Shown piece by piece: positions 47,707 through 57,252 of a stretch of 64,000 nt of DNA; positions within the stretch are counted from its first letter, which is position 1; every line of letters starts with the position of its first letter. The notes under the pieces were generated by a model. It had not been told where the DNA came from. It saw only the letters and a list, made by a program, of their open reading frames with translations, and searched no databases. The stretch covers positions 1,991,501 to 2,055,500 of the forward strand of contig NZ_CP150667.1 of assembly GCF_038024065.1 (NCBI RefSeq), in the 5' to 3' direction. Made by a program: the position numbers and the translations under genes. Source of the DNA: Polaribacter sejongensis (lineage in GTDB: Bacteria > Bacteroidota > Bacteroidia > Flavobacteriales > Flavobacteriaceae).

Positions 47707-48918
47707 ATGAGTGTTTTAGAAATGAAAGTTCCTTCTCCGGGGGAATCAATTACAGAAGTAGAAATTGCAACTTGGTTAGTAGAAGATGGTGATTATGTAG
47801 AAAAAGATCAACCTATTGCAGAAGTAGATTCTGACAAAGCAACCTTAGAATTGCCTGCTGAAGAAAGTGGAATTATCACTTTAAAAGCAGAAGAAGGTGA
47901 CGCTGTTGCCGTTGGTGCAGTTGTTTGTTTAATTGACACAAGTGCTGCAAAACCAGAAGGTGATGCACCTGCAAAAACAGAAGCGCCAAAAGAAGAAAAG
48001 AAAGTTGAAGTAAAAGAAGCGCCAAAAGCTGCTACATACGCAACTGGAACAGCTTCTCCTGCTGCTAAAAAAGTTTTAGCTGAAAAAGGAATTGCTCCTT
48101 CTGCTGTAAAAGGTAGTGGAAAAGATGGTAGAATTACCAAAGATGATGCTGTAAAAGCAGTACCTTCTATGGGAACGCAACCTGCTAGTGGTTCTAGAGG
48201 AACAGAGCGTAAGAAAATGTCTATGTTACGTAGAAAAGTTGCAGAACGTTTGGTAGCTGTAAAAAGCGAAACGGCTATGTTAACTACTTTTAACGAAGTA
48301 AACATGCAACCTATTTTTGATTTACGTACAGAATATAAAGAAGCTTTTAAAGCAAGACACGGTGTTGGATTAGGCTTTATGTCTTTCTTTACTTTAGCCG
48401 TGGTTAGAGCTTTAAAATTATTTCCAGATGTAAACTCTATGATTGATGGAGATTATCAAATTAAAAATGATTTTCAAGATATTTCTATTGCAGTTTCTGG
48501 ACCAAAAGGTTTAATGGTTCCTGTTATTAGAAATGCAGAAAACTTATCTTTTAGAGGTGTAGAATCTGAAGTAAAACGTTTAGCAATTAGAGCAAGAGAC
48601 GGTCAAATTACTATTGATGAAATGACTGGTGGAACTTTTACAATTACCAACGGTGGTGTATTTGGTTCTATGTTATCTACTCCTATTTTAAATCCTCCAC
48701 AAAGTGGAATTTTAGGAATGCACAACATTGTAAACAGACCAATGGCTGTAAATGGCGGAATTGTAATTCAGCCAATTATGTACGTTGCTTTATCTTACGA
48801 TCATAGAATTGTAGATGGTAGAGAATCTGTAGGTTTCTTAGTAGCTGTTAAAGAAGCTTTAGAAAACCCAGTTGAGTTATTGATGGACAACAATCCAGCA
48901 AAAGCATTAGAAATGTAA
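47707..48918 (+). CDS. sucB: Dihydrolipoyllysine-residue succinyltransferase (E2)
   Basis: The 403-residue E2 core of the 2-oxoglutarate dehydrogenase complex. The lipoyl domain (1-75) has the lipoylated Lys44 in [11 protein letters not shown]. An Ala/Pro/Lys/Glu linker runs to about 115, then the E1/E3-binding domain ([14 protein letters not shown]) to about 155. The catalytic domain ends with [16 protein letters not shown] holding the catalytic His and Asp. E3 (lipoamide dehydrogenase) is not in the window. Confidence 0.96.
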   Translation: MSVLEMKVPSPGESITEVEIATWLVEDGDYVEKDQPIAEVDSDKATLELPAEESGIITLKAEEGDAVAVGAVVCLIDTSAAKPEGDAPAKTEAPKEEKKVEVKEAPKAATYATGTASPAAKKVLAEKGIAPSAVKGSGKDGRITKDDAVKAVPSMGTQPASGSRGTERKKMSMLRRKVAERLVAVKSETAMLTTFNEVNMQPIFDLRTEYKEAFKARHGVGLGFMSFFTLAVVRALKLFPDVNSMIDGDYQIKNDFQDISIAVSGPKGLMVPVIRNAENLSFRGVESEVKRLAIRARDGQITIDEMTGGTFTITNGGVFGSMLSTPILNPPQSGILGMHNIVNRPMAVNGGIVIQPIMYVALSYDHRIVDGRESVGFLVAVKEALENPVELLMDNNPAKALEM

Positions 48919-48968
48919 GTTCGATTTCTAGATAATTAGAAATTTAGACTTTTAGACTTTTAGATATT

Positions 48969-49003
48969 AAAAACCTTTTTGAGAAATCAGAAAGGTTTTT
49001 TTT
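48969..49003 (+). terminator. Intrinsic terminator after sucB
   Basis: AAAAACCTTTTTGA / TCAGAAAGGTTTTT stem (one mismatch) with a short loop and T8, 50 bp after the stop. Confidence 0.8.
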
Positions 49004-49120
49004 ATTTGAAGCTATTTCCTGCTTTCACTACTCGCTTTTTTGTCATTTTTCAAAAAAGAGCTCAAACAGATAGCCTGTCTTGAGCCTGACGAAAGGTTCA
49101 ATCAGGGCTAGACTTGTTTG
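49003..49120. repeat. 118-bp dispersed element, copy 1
   Basis: Runs from TATTTGAAGCTATTTCC to GGGCTAGACTTGTTTG. It has an internal inverted repeat CTTTTTTG / CAAAAAAG and a GAGCCTGACGAAAGGTTC block. It matches 51706-51823 over its full length with about twelve substitutions and no gaps. It follows the sucB terminator. Confidence 0.85.
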
Positions 49121-49141
49121 AATATTCTTTTATAATGATAA

Positions 49142-49190
49142 TGTCATTCTCAAAGAAAGACGTAAGAACAACGAGTAATCTAGAGTTTTT
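49142..49190. repeat. Partial 'TGTCATTC' element, inverted half copy
   Basis: TGTCATTCTCAAAGAAAGACG followed by AACAACGAGTAATCTAGAG is the reverse complement of the right half of the element at 54703-54804, with several substitutions. Confidence 0.65.
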
Positions 49191-49369
49191 CCTTTTATAA
49201 AGTTTAAATAGCATAACTCAATTTTGGCTGTAATAAATAAAATTAAATCACGACAAAAATAATAGTAGCATTTAAAAGTCATAATCCACTAATTTCTATT
49301 TAATTTAGTGATAAAGAATGCTTTTACAATTCTTAAATATTTCAACAATCAGTAATTAGATATATTACC
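49191..49369. other. Remainder of the sucB to aldehyde dehydrogenase gap
   Basis: AT-rich upstream region of the aldehyde dehydrogenase gene. No clear TAnnTTTG box with a -33 TTG was found; nothing else recognisable. Confidence 0.4.
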
Positions 49370-50746
49370 ATGAAAGAAACATCAAAAGAAATAATTCTAA
49401 AAAACATAGCAGCACATAAGTCATTTTTTGCAACACATAAAACAAAAGATATTAGCTTTCGATTAACGCAATTAAAAACGTTAAAAAAAGCCATTCTTCA
49501 ATATCAACAAAAAATTGAAACTGCTTTATGGAAAGATTTACATAAATCACCAGAAGAAGCTTATTTAACAGAAATAAGTATTGTTATTGGTGAAATTGAC
49601 AACCATATTAAACATTTAAAAAAATGGGCAGCACCTAAAAAGGTTACCTCTTCGCTACATTTAATTCCTGCTTCTAGCAAAATTATTTACGAACCTTTAG
49701 GTACAGCATTAATAGTTGCGCCTTGGAATTATCCTTTTCAATTACTAATTAACACTTTAGTTGGTGCAATTTCTTCAGGTTGTTGTAGCGTACTTAAGCC
49801 ATCTCCAGATACACCAACCGTTGCAAAGGTTATGGAAGAGATGATTTTAGAAAACTTTGACTCTAGTTACATTAGTGTTGTCCATGGAGGAAAAGAAACC
49901 AACACCATATTATTTGCACAACGTTTCGATATCATTTTCTTTACCGGAAGTCCAAGAGTAGGAAAAGTAGTAATGAAAGCTGCTGCAGAAAATCTAACAC
50001 CAGTCGTTTTAGAGTTGGGTGGAAAAAGTCCGTGTATTGTAGATGCAGATGCAAATATAGATATTGCCGCAAAACGAATTATTTGGGGAAAATTAATCAA
50101 TGCAGGACAAACATGTATTGCGCCAGATTACCTTTTTGCACACGAATCTATTAAAGACGAATTACTAAATAAAATTGCCAAAAACATCAAAGACATGTAT
50201 GGTGATGATATTAAACAAAGTCGTTTTTATCCACGTATTGTAAACCAAAGTGCTGTAGAACGATTAAGTGGTTTATTAGATCAAGGAACCATACATACAG
50301 GTGGAGAAATCGATATGAAAGAGAAGTTTATTGCTCCTACTATTATTGATAACGTTCAGCCTGATTTTAAAATCATGCAAGCAGAAATATTCGGACCAAT
50401 ATTACCTGTAATGAGTTTTAGTCATATTAATGAAACTATAGATTACATCAATAAAAATGAAAAACCTTTGGCTTTCTATTATTTTGGAAAAAACAAAAAT
50501 GCGAAAGATATTTTAGCAAAAACCTCATCTGGTGGCGCTTGTATAAATGATACATTAATGCATGTAAGCAACCATCATTTACCTTTTGGAGGTGTTGGAA
50601 ATAGCGGATTAGGAAACTACCACGGACAATACAGTTTTTTTGCTTTTAGCCATAAAAGAGCGGTTGTAACCAACCCAACTTGGATAGATTTACCTTTAAA
50701 ATACATCCCTTTTAAATACTTTAATATTATTAAAAAACTTCTTTAA
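49370..50746 (+). CDS. Aldehyde dehydrogenase (class 3 type)
   Basis: A 458-residue NAD(P)-dependent aldehyde dehydrogenase. It has the cofactor site FTGSPRVGKVVMKAAA, the general-base Glu in LELGGKSPCIVDADA, and the catalytic Cys in NAGQTCIAPDY near residue 246. The C-terminal HLPFGGVGNSGLGNYHG and the length around 450-460 place it with class 3 (ALDH3/YwdH-like) enzymes, which oxidise medium- and long-chain aliphatic aldehydes. The last 20 residues are hydrophobic and basic, possibly for membrane contact as in ALDH3A2-like enzymes. Confidence 0.92.
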   Translation: MKETSKEIILKNIAAHKSFFATHKTKDISFRLTQLKTLKKAILQYQQKIETALWKDLHKSPEEAYLTEISIVIGEIDNHIKHLKKWAAPKKVTSSLHLIPASSKIIYEPLGTALIVAPWNYPFQLLINTLVGAISSGCCSVLKPSPDTPTVAKVMEEMILENFDSSYISVVHGGKETNTILFAQRFDIIFFTGSPRVGKVVMKAAAENLTPVVLELGGKSPCIVDADANIDIAAKRIIWGKLINAGQTCIAPDYLFAHESIKDELLNKIAKNIKDMYGDDIKQSRFYPRIVNQSAVERLSGLLDQGTIHTGGEIDMKEKFIAPTIIDNVQPDFKIMQAEIFGPILPVMSFSHINETIDYINKNEKPLAFYYFGKNKNAKDILAKTSSGGACINDTLMHVSNHHLPFGGVGNSGLGNYHGQYSFFAFSHKRAVVTNPTWIDLPLKYIPFKYFNIIKKLL

Positions 50747-50786
50747 TAGTTTTAAAAGAATAATGTACACACTATCAAAATAAAAA

Positions 50787-51650
50787 ATGATGAACAAATT
50801 AACGACATCAATACATATACAGTTTTTTTTTAAAGTGTTAACAGTTGTTTTCTATATCCTTTTCTTATCTAGTTGTGCGTCTAAGAAAACAAGTGATGTT
50901 TCTTATATAAAAGATTCAAAAGCTTTAGTAACATCTTTTCCAGAATTAGATGTATACAAGACTCGAAAGTCTAAAGACAACCCCGTTGTAATTTTCATAC
51001 ATGGTGGCTACTGGAATGAAGGTAAAAAAGAAATCTACGGATTTTTAGGTAGAAATTTTGCAAAGAAAGACGTGGTAACCGTTATTCCTAACTATACGTT
51101 AAGTCCTAATGGTAGTTACGATACGATGGCAGAAGAAGTTACTGCAGCCATAAAATGGACTTATGAAAACATCGAAAAGTACAACGGGAATCCTGATCAA
51201 ATATTTTTAATGGGGCATTCTGCAGGCGGACATTTAATTGCATTGGTAGGAACGAATCCTAAATATTTAAACAATAAAGAGATGGTTAAAGGAATCATTT
51301 TAAATGATGCTGCAGGATTAGATATGTATTCTTATTTAAAGAAATATCCACCAACTAAAGAACATAATTATGATGTAACTTGGACAAGCAAAGAAGAAAA
51401 TTGGAAAGATGCTTCACCCATTTATTTTGTATCAGAAAAAACACCACCAATTTTTATGATGACTGGGACAAAAACATTCCCGTCTATTATTTCTCAAAAT
51501 AAAGAATTTCTAGAAAAGTTACATAAATTTCAACCAAGTGTTAACATCAACTTTCAGTCAAAAAAACACATACCAATGATGAGCCAATTCTTTTGGCCAT
51601 GGAATAAGAATTACAAAGAGATACTTAAATTTATAGATGTTAATAAATAG
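50787..51650 (+). CDS. Alpha/beta hydrolase lipoprotein
   Basis: A 287-residue lipoprotein of the alpha/beta hydrolase fold. A hydrophobic signal (FKVLTVVFYILFLSSC) ends in a lipobox with the lipidated Cys near residue 31. The oxyanion HGGYW and nucleophile GHSAGGHLIAL (Ser near 145) mark the esterase/lipase group, like BD-FAE/arylformamidase-type enzymes. An Asp and a late His (KKHIP) complete the triad. It is probably anchored to the outer membrane or periplasmic face. It lies 40 bp after the aldehyde dehydrogenase gene, so they may share a transcript. Confidence 0.87.
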   Translation: MMNKLTTSIHIQFFFKVLTVVFYILFLSSCASKKTSDVSYIKDSKALVTSFPELDVYKTRKSKDNPVVIFIHGGYWNEGKKEIYGFLGRNFAKKDVVTVIPNYTLSPNGSYDTMAEEVTAAIKWTYENIEKYNGNPDQIFLMGHSAGGHLIALVGTNPKYLNNKEMVKGIILNDAAGLDMYSYLKKYPPTKEHNYDVTWTSKEENWKDASPIYFVSEKTPPIFMMTGTKTFPSIISQNKEFLEKLHKFQPSVNINFQSKKHIPMMSQFFWPWNKNYKEILKFIDVNK

Positions 51651-51679
51651 CGTTTCTCCTTCAACTTATTTATAACAAG

Positions 51680-51708
51680 ACCCTGAGCTTTTGCTTGGGA
51701 TTTTTTAT
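51680..51708 (+). terminator. Weak terminator after the alpha/beta hydrolase gene
   Basis: ACCCTGAGC / GCTTGGGA imperfect stem followed by T6, 30 bp after the stop. Confidence 0.5.
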
Positions 51709-51823
51709 TTGAAGCCATTTCCTGCTTTCTCTACTCACTTTTTTTTCATTCCTCAAAAAAGAGCTCAAACAAATAGCTTGTCTTAAGCTTGACGAAAGGC
51801 TCAATCAGGGCTAAACTTGTTTG
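51706..51823. repeat. 118-bp dispersed element, copy 2
   Basis: Same length and orientation as 49003-49120, about nine of ten bases identical by eye, again directly after a gene-end hairpin. CTTTTTTTTC / CTCAAAAAAGAG keeps part of the inner dyad. Confidence 0.85.
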
Positions 51824-52006
51824 TTAGCTATTCTCACAACGATATCATAACAACCTAAAATAAACAGCATTAAAGTGTATCACTATAATATTAAAAAAAG
51901 TAAACAATAGTATTCTTTTATAATTGATTAAATTACATGTTAAATCAAGAATAATTATTTTATTATTTATAATAATGTTTATTTACCTTGCACCAAAAAG
52001 TAAAAA
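51824..52006. other. Upstream region of the helicase gene
   Basis: AT-rich, no gene or clear promoter box recognised; TTTACCTTGC near 51981 is the only non-AT motif close to the start. Confidence 0.35.
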
Positions 52007-54409
52007 ATGTCTAAAAATCCTGAACTAGAACTTGCATTACAATTTATTGATAAAACAGATAGAAATATCTTTGTTACAGGAAAAGCAGGTACAGGAAAAA
52101 CTACTTTTTTACATCAAATTAAAAAGGAATCTTTAAAAAGAATGGTTATTGTAGCACCAACTGGTGTTGCAGCAATTAACGCAAAAGGAGTTACCATTCA
52201 TTCTTTTTTTCAAATGCCTTTTGGTCCTATTTTACCAGATCAAATTGCAAATACAAACCAGCAACGTAAGTTTTCTAAAACGAAGATTGATATTATAAAA
52301 TCGTTAGATTTAATAATTATTGATGAAATTTCTATGGTTCGTGCCGATTTGTTAGACGGAATAGACCAAGTGATGCGTCGTTATAAAAACAGAAATAAAG
52401 TTTTTGGTGGTGCACAGGTTTTAATGATTGGAGATTTACAACAATTAGCGCCAGTAGTTAGGCCAAATGAATGGAGTTTGTTGCAACAACATTATAATAC
52501 TGTATACTTTTTTAGTTCTAAAGCGTATCAAGAAGCAGATGTTGTTTCCATAGAATTGAAACATATTTATCGTCAGAAAAATGAAGATTTCATTACCATC
52601 TTAAATGAAATTAGAACAGATACCTTATCAGAAAAATCTGCTGAAATTTTAAATAGAAATTACGATCCTACCTTCTCTCCTACTAAAGATGATGGTTATA
52701 TTACCTTAACAACACATAACAATAGAGCCAATTTAATTAACAGTTCAGAATTAAATAAACTGAACACCAAAAGCTACTTTTTTAAAGCGGATGTTTCTGG
52801 TAAATTCAATGATAACGCTTTCCCTAATGATGAAAAATTAGAGTTAAAAATGGGAGCACAAGTAATGTTTATCAAAAATGATTCATCACCCGATAAAAGA
52901 TATTACAACGGAAAAATAGGAATTATAACAGATATTTCGCTACAAAATGTAACGGTACAATGTCCTAATGAAATTGATGAGATTGTTACAGAAAAAGAAA
53001 CCTGGGAAAACATCAATTATTCTATTGATGAAGAAACAAAAGAAATAAAAGAAGATATCTCTGGTTCTTTCTCCCAAATCCCATTGCGATTGGCTTGGGC
53101 AATTACCATTCATAAAAGTCAGGGTTTAACCTTTGAAAAAGCCATTATAGATGCAGAAGCTTCTTTTGCACACGGACAAACGTATGTTGCCTTAAGTAGA
53201 TGTACTTCTTTAGAAGGTTTGGTTTTAAAAACACCAATTACAAGCAGTGCAATTATTAATGACAGAACGGTTAGTGTTTTTAATGAAAGTGTAGAAGAAA
53301 ATCATCCAGATGAACATGTTTTAAACGAATCTGAAAAACACTTTCAGCTGAATTTAATTTCTGAGTTATTCGATTACCAGCCATTTTTATATCCCGTTTC
53401 TAGATTGATAGATATTTTCTACAAGAATCATACAAGTATAAAAGGAGATGTTATAGATCATTTACAAACCATAAAAGATGATGGTGTTGTGGCTTTAATG
53501 AAAGTCTCTAACGGGTTTAAAAATCAATTAGCACAAATTTGTGAAGACAATGTCTTGCCAGAAAATAGTTCTCAAATTCAAGAACGTTTTACAAAAGCAG
53601 TAGATTATTTTGTAACACAAACAAAAGGAAATATCCTAAAACCTTTAAATGCAATTCAGTTTTCTACAGATAATAAAACAGTAAAAAGTGATTTTACCAA
53701 ACAGTTTGACAGCTTACAAGAAAAGCTATTAGAAAAACTGTTTGCCCTTCAAAAAATAAACAATGGTTTTAAAGTGCGAGACTATTTAAAAGTAAGAGCA
53801 AATGCTGTTTTACAAAAATCGGCTCCAACTAAAAAGAAAACAGTAGCCTCTAAACGCGACCCAATTTTAGCGTTAAAACTACGTCAACTAAGAGATGATA
53901 TTTCTAAAGATTTAGGAATTCCGCATTTTCAAATATTTACACAAGAAGCTTTATACGCCATGTGCGATGACTTACCTAGAACAGAAAAAGCATTGTTAAG
54001 CACTGTTGGAATGGGAAAAACTCGTGTAACAAAATATGGTGAGCAGATTTTAGAAGTCATTGAAGATTATTGTAAAAAAAACGGAATCAATAAATTAAAC
54101 GAGCAAAAGAAAGAAGATAAAAAACCTACCAAACAAATTACTTTTGAGCTGTTTAAATCTGGGCTTTCAATTAAAGAAATCGTTAAAGAAAGAAGCTTAA
54201 CTACCGGAACTATAGAAAGTCACCTGGCTAGTTACATTCCTTCTGGAGATGTTGACATTTTAGAGTTAATTGACACTAAAAAGTATAAGAAGATTGTAAA
54301 TGCGATAGAAGATACAGAGTTTAAAAGCTTAACAGACCTAAAAGAGAAAGTAGATAAATCTTTTACTTTCATGGAGTTAAGAATGGTTTTAATGTCAATG
54401 GAAAATTAA
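52007..54409 (+). CDS. PIF1/RecD2-like ATP-dependent DNA helicase with HRDC and HTH domains
   Basis: An 800-residue SF1B helicase. The motor (about 1-430) has Walker A FVTGKAGTGKTTFLHQ, motif II IIDEISMVRADLLDG, GDLQQLAPV, and the late ITIHKSQGLTFEKAIIDAE and VALSRCTSLEGLVL. A linker follows, then an HRDC domain (about 620-690: LALKLRQLRDDISKDLG and LLSTVGMGKTRVTKYG) as in RecQ. A C-terminal helix-turn-helix (about 705-760: LFKSGLSIKEIVKERSL) resembles the HTH of RecQ/YpbB-type proteins. Likely role is in DNA repair or replication; single gene. Confidence 0.9.
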   Translation: MSKNPELELALQFIDKTDRNIFVTGKAGTGKTTFLHQIKKESLKRMVIVAPTGVAAINAKGVTIHSFFQMPFGPILPDQIANTNQQRKFSKTKIDIIKSLDLIIIDEISMVRADLLDGIDQVMRRYKNRNKVFGGAQVLMIGDLQQLAPVVRPNEWSLLQQHYNTVYFFSSKAYQEADVVSIELKHIYRQKNEDFITILNEIRTDTLSEKSAEILNRNYDPTFSPTKDDGYITLTTHNNRANLINSSELNKLNTKSYFFKADVSGKFNDNAFPNDEKLELKMGAQVMFIKNDSSPDKRYYNGKIGIITDISLQNVTVQCPNEIDEIVTEKETWENINYSIDEETKEIKEDISGSFSQIPLRLAWAITIHKSQGLTFEKAIIDAEASFAHGQTYVALSRCTSLEGLVLKTPITSSAIINDRTVSVFNESVEENHPDEHVLNESEKHFQLNLISELFDYQPFLYPVSRLIDIFYKNHTSIKGDVIDHLQTIKDDGVVALMKVSNGFKNQLAQICEDNVLPENSSQIQERFTKAVDYFVTQTKGNILKPLNAIQFSTDNKTVKSDFTKQFDSLQEKLLEKLFALQKINNGFKVRDYLKVRANAVLQKSAPTKKKTVASKRDPILALKLRQLRDDISKDLGIPHFQIFTQEALYAMCDDLPRTEKALLSTVGMGKTRVTKYGEQILEVIEDYCKKNGINKLNEQKKEDKKPTKQITFELFKSGLSIKEIVKERSLTTGTIESHLASYIPSGDVDILELIDTKKYKKIVNAIEDTEFKSLTDLKEKVDKSFTFMELRMVLMSMEN

Positions 54410-54512
54410 TTTAAATTATTTTAAAATAAAGTGTAAGTTTTAATAAAAAGGGTCGTCTTATTGATTATGGTAAGATACTTTCTTATCATTTTCTTTTTCA
54501 TAGCAATTTTCC

Positions 54513-54542
54513 CACTTCTAATTTAGGAGTGGGTTTTTTATT
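54513..54542 (+). terminator. Intrinsic terminator after the helicase gene
   Basis: CCCACTTCTAA / TTTAGGAGTGGG stem and T7, about 100 bp after the stop. Confidence 0.82.
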
Positions 54543-54567
54543 GAAATGAATATTTAAAAAGTTAGAA

Positions 54568-54670
54568 TGTAAGTCCTAAATAAGGCTTTTTGCCGATTTA
54601 GGAATCTAAATTACAATTACGAAAATTCTAGATCCCTCGTCGTTCCTACGTCTCTCTTTCGGAATGACAT
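54568..54670. repeat. 'TGTCATTCCGA...TCGGAATGACA' element, copy 1
   Basis: About 103 bp. The right end CGTCGTTCCTACG...TTTCGGAATGACAT is well kept; the left arm is degraded. It repeats the neighbouring copy at 54703-54804 in direct orientation. Confidence 0.8.
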
Positions 54671-54702
54671 TGGAACGATAAATTAAACTTAAAAACTCAA
54701 CA

Positions 54703-54804
54703 TGTCATTCCGAAATGAGGCCTTTTGCCGATTGAGGAATCTAAAACTATAATTAAAAAACTCTAGATTCCTCGTCGTTCCTGCGTCTCTCTGTCGGAAT
54801 GACA
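54703..54804. repeat. 'TGTCATTCCGA...TCGGAATGACA' element, copy 2
   Basis: 102 bp with two nested perfect dyads: TGTCATTCCGA (54703-54713) with TCGGAATGACA (54794-54804), and GAGGAATCTA (54734-54743) with TAGATTCCTC (54764-54773). The RNA would form a long two-storey hairpin. It lies between convergent genes, just 8 bp from the recJ stop. A half copy is at 49142-49190. Confidence 0.88.
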
Positions 54805-54812
54805 ATTGCTAT

Positions 54813-56498
54813 CTATCTTAAATCTTTCAATAATAATTGTATCGATTTATTCCCATTCCAATCATTTTCATCTAAGCCATATACGATATCAAAATCGTTT
54901 TGCACAAACTCCATTTTATCACCTAAACCAAAACCAATAGAATTAAAAGTTCTTTTATTATCACCCTGAAAAACATTTAGTTTTAAATGTGTTTTATCCG
55001 CTCCAACTTGTTTTCCGTAACCATTATCTCTTACACAACTTGTTTTAAAAGTCGGTCGCATATTCATAGGACCAAAAGGTGCCATTTGCTGAATAATTCT
55101 AAAGAACTTCGGTGTAATTTCTAACAAATCTATTTCTGCATCTATAGAAATCTCCGGAGTTAACAACTCTTTATCAATTGTAGCTTTTACAACTTCTTCA
55201 AATTTATTTTTGAAGTTCTCATAGTTTTCCGGTGCTAAAGTTAAACCTGCGGCATATTTATGTCCGCCAAATTGCTCTATAAACTCTTCGCAAGCATGCA
55301 ATGCATTATAAACATCAAAACCTTTTACAGAACGAGCGGAAGCTGCTAGTTTATCGCCACTTTTGGTAAAAACTAAAGTGGGTCTGTAATATTTTTCAAT
55401 TAAACGAGAAGCAACAATACCTATTACTCCTTTATGCCAATCTTCTTGAAAAACAACCGAAGTAAAACGGTCTTCTTCTTCATTATCAATAATCTGAATT
55501 AAAGCTTGGTCTGTAATTTTCTTATCTAAATCTTTTCTATCCGCATTAAAAATTTCTATGGCAGCAGCAAACTCCACGGCAGAATCAAAATCCATTTCTG
55601 TTAATAATTCTACAGCATAATTACCATGCTTCATTCTACCAGCCGCATTAATTCTTGGCGCAATGGTAAAAACAACATCGGTAATTGTTAATTCAGACTT
55701 TTTAGTTTGATGAATAATTGCCTTTATTCCGTTTCTCGGACTTCTATTAATAACCTGTAATCCATGATACGCTAAAACTCTATTTTCACCATTCATAGGT
55801 ACAATATCTGCAGCAATTGCCGTAGCAACCAAATCTAAATACGGAACAAAATCTTCTATGGTTTGACCTCTAGAACTTCCCAAAGCCTGAATCAATTTAA
55901 ACCCAACTCCACATCCACAAAGCTCATCGAAAGGATAATTACAATCTTCTCTTTTTGCATTTAAAACGGCTACTGCTTTCGGAATCTCATCACCAGGTTT
56001 ATGGTGATCGCAAATAATAAAATCGACATTTTTTTCGGTTGCATACGCAACTTTATCGATGGCTTTTATTCCGCAATCTAAGGCAATAATTAAAGAAAAA
56101 TCATTGTCATGAGCAAAATCAATTCCCATATAGGAAACGCCGTAACCTTCGGCATATCTATCGGGAATATAAGTAGCAATGTTTGGATGAATCGTTTTTA
56201 AATAAGACGCAACCAAAGAAACTGCTGTAGTTCCGTCTACATCATAATCACCAAAAACTAAGATATTTTCGTTGTTAGCAATTGCTGTTTCAATTCTTGC
56301 AACTGCAAGATCCATGTCTTTCATTAAAAAAGGATCATGAATTTCATCTAAACTTGGACGAAAATAATTTTTAGCATCTTCAAAAGTTTCAATATTTCTT
56401 TGACATAGAATTGCGGCTATGGTTTTATCAACCTGCAATTCTTTTGCTAATTTTTCTACCTTTTCTTTATCTGCTTTTGGTTTTAACGTCCATCTCAT
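54813..56498 (-). CDS. recJ: Single-stranded-DNA-specific exonuclease RecJ
   Basis: A 561-residue DHH-family 5'-3' ssDNA exonuclease of recombination and mismatch repair. Motifs: VFGDYDVDGTTAVSL (motif I), ALDCGIKAIDK, IICDHHKPGDEIP (DHH), CGCGVGFKLIQAL, and in the DHHA1 domain FGGHKYAAGLTL. The C-terminal OB-like part has PFGPMNMRPTF. Full length. It lies 13 bp after an OsmC-like gene on the same strand. Confidence 0.95.
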   Translation of the reverse strand: MRWTLKPKADKEKVEKLAKELQVDKTIAAILCQRNIETFEDAKNYFRPSLDEIHDPFLMKDMDLAVARIETAIANNENILVFGDYDVDGTTAVSLVASYLKTIHPNIATYIPDRYAEGYGVSYMGIDFAHDNDFSLIIALDCGIKAIDKVAYATEKNVDFIICDHHKPGDEIPKAVAVLNAKREDCNYPFDELCGCGVGFKLIQALGSSRGQTIEDFVPYLDLVATAIAADIVPMNGENRVLAYHGLQVINRSPRNGIKAIIHQTKKSELTITDVVFTIAPRINAAGRMKHGNYAVELLTEMDFDSAVEFAAAIEIFNADRKDLDKKITDQALIQIIDNEEEDRFTSVVFQEDWHKGVIGIVASRLIEKYYRPTLVFTKSGDKLAASARSVKGFDVYNALHACEEFIEQFGGHKYAAGLTLAPENYENFKNKFEEVVKATIDKELLTPEISIDAEIDLLEITPKFFRIIQQMAPFGPMNMRPTFKTSCVRDNGYGKQVGADKTHLKLNVFQGDNKRTFNSIGFGLGDKMEFVQNDFDIVYGLDENDWNGNKSIQLLLKDLR

Positions 56499-56511
56499 TG
56501 CTATTTATCTC

Positions 56512-56943
56512 TTAATTTTCAATTTTATGTAAATGAATTTCAATTTCTACCTCAGCAAATTGACGAAACATCTCCATAACACCACAGTATTTTGTTACCG
56601 ATAAATTTACAGCTTTCTGAATTTTTTCTGGTTTTAAATCTGTATCAGTAAAATGATAATCTACTTTTACTTTATTATAAAACTTTGGATGCTCATCTGT
56701 TAACTCTGCAGTTATATCAATTTTAAAATCGGCAACTTCTGCACGCATTTTTGTTAATAATGACACTACATCTAAACCAGAACACCCCGCCAATGAAGCT
56801 AACATTAAAGCTTTTGGCCTGTACCCTTTTCCTTCTCCCCCACTTTCTTCGCCAGCATCCATTGTTAAATTTAACCCACTCGGATTATCAGATTCAAATT
56901 GCATGTTTTCTTTCCAGGTAGTTCTTACAATATTTGTAGTCAT
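56512..56943 (-). CDS. OsmC/Ohr family protein
   Basis: A 143-residue OsmC-like protein. It has MLASLAGCSGLDVVSLLTK with one conserved Cys near residue 54 and SVTKYCGVMEMF with the second near 120, the two redox Cys residues of thiol peroxidases that reduce organic hydroperoxides. The length and HYHFTD-type core (VDYHFTDTD) fit the OsmC/YhfA group. It is the first gene of an apparent osmC-recJ pair. YhfA-like members have no proven peroxidase activity, so the exact role is uncertain. Confidence 0.87.
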   Translation of the reverse strand: MTTNIVRTTWKENMQFESDNPSGLNLTMDAGEESGGEGKGYRPKALMLASLAGCSGLDVVSLLTKMRAEVADFKIDITAELTDEHPKFYNKVKVDYHFTDTDLKPEKIQKAVNLSVTKYCGVMEMFRQFAEVEIEIHLHKIEN

Positions 56944-57252
56944 ATTAAATGATTTTAGTATAGATTTTTAAAAGTTGAAATAGTAATCTGTGCTTATTCT
57001 TACAAAAATAAGAAAACACACAGTAGTTAATGGTTAAAATAATTAGAATGTTTCTTTTAAAAAGTACAGTCTTTATGCTATTTTTAATAACTCTTAATTT
57101 TAAGTCTATTTTTAGAAGATTCTCATTTTTTCATGACCTTTTGCACACTTAATGCTGTTTTTTGTTTTTTTCTGCTGTTTTATTAATTTATTTAAGAGAA
57201 TTATCTTTTTTTTAGCTAATTTTATCAAAATATTAACCAACAAAACATTTTT
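56944..57252. other. Gap between OsmC-like and SusC genes
   Basis: A 309-bp divergent intergenic region, T-rich on the plus strand near the susC start. No firm promoter box, regulator site or gene was recognised. Confidence 0.4.

Noticed and set aside
47808..48305. 165-codon minus-strand frame inside sucB
   Set aside because: Antisense of the Ala/Lys/Pro-rich linker, which lacks stops by composition; sucB is certain.
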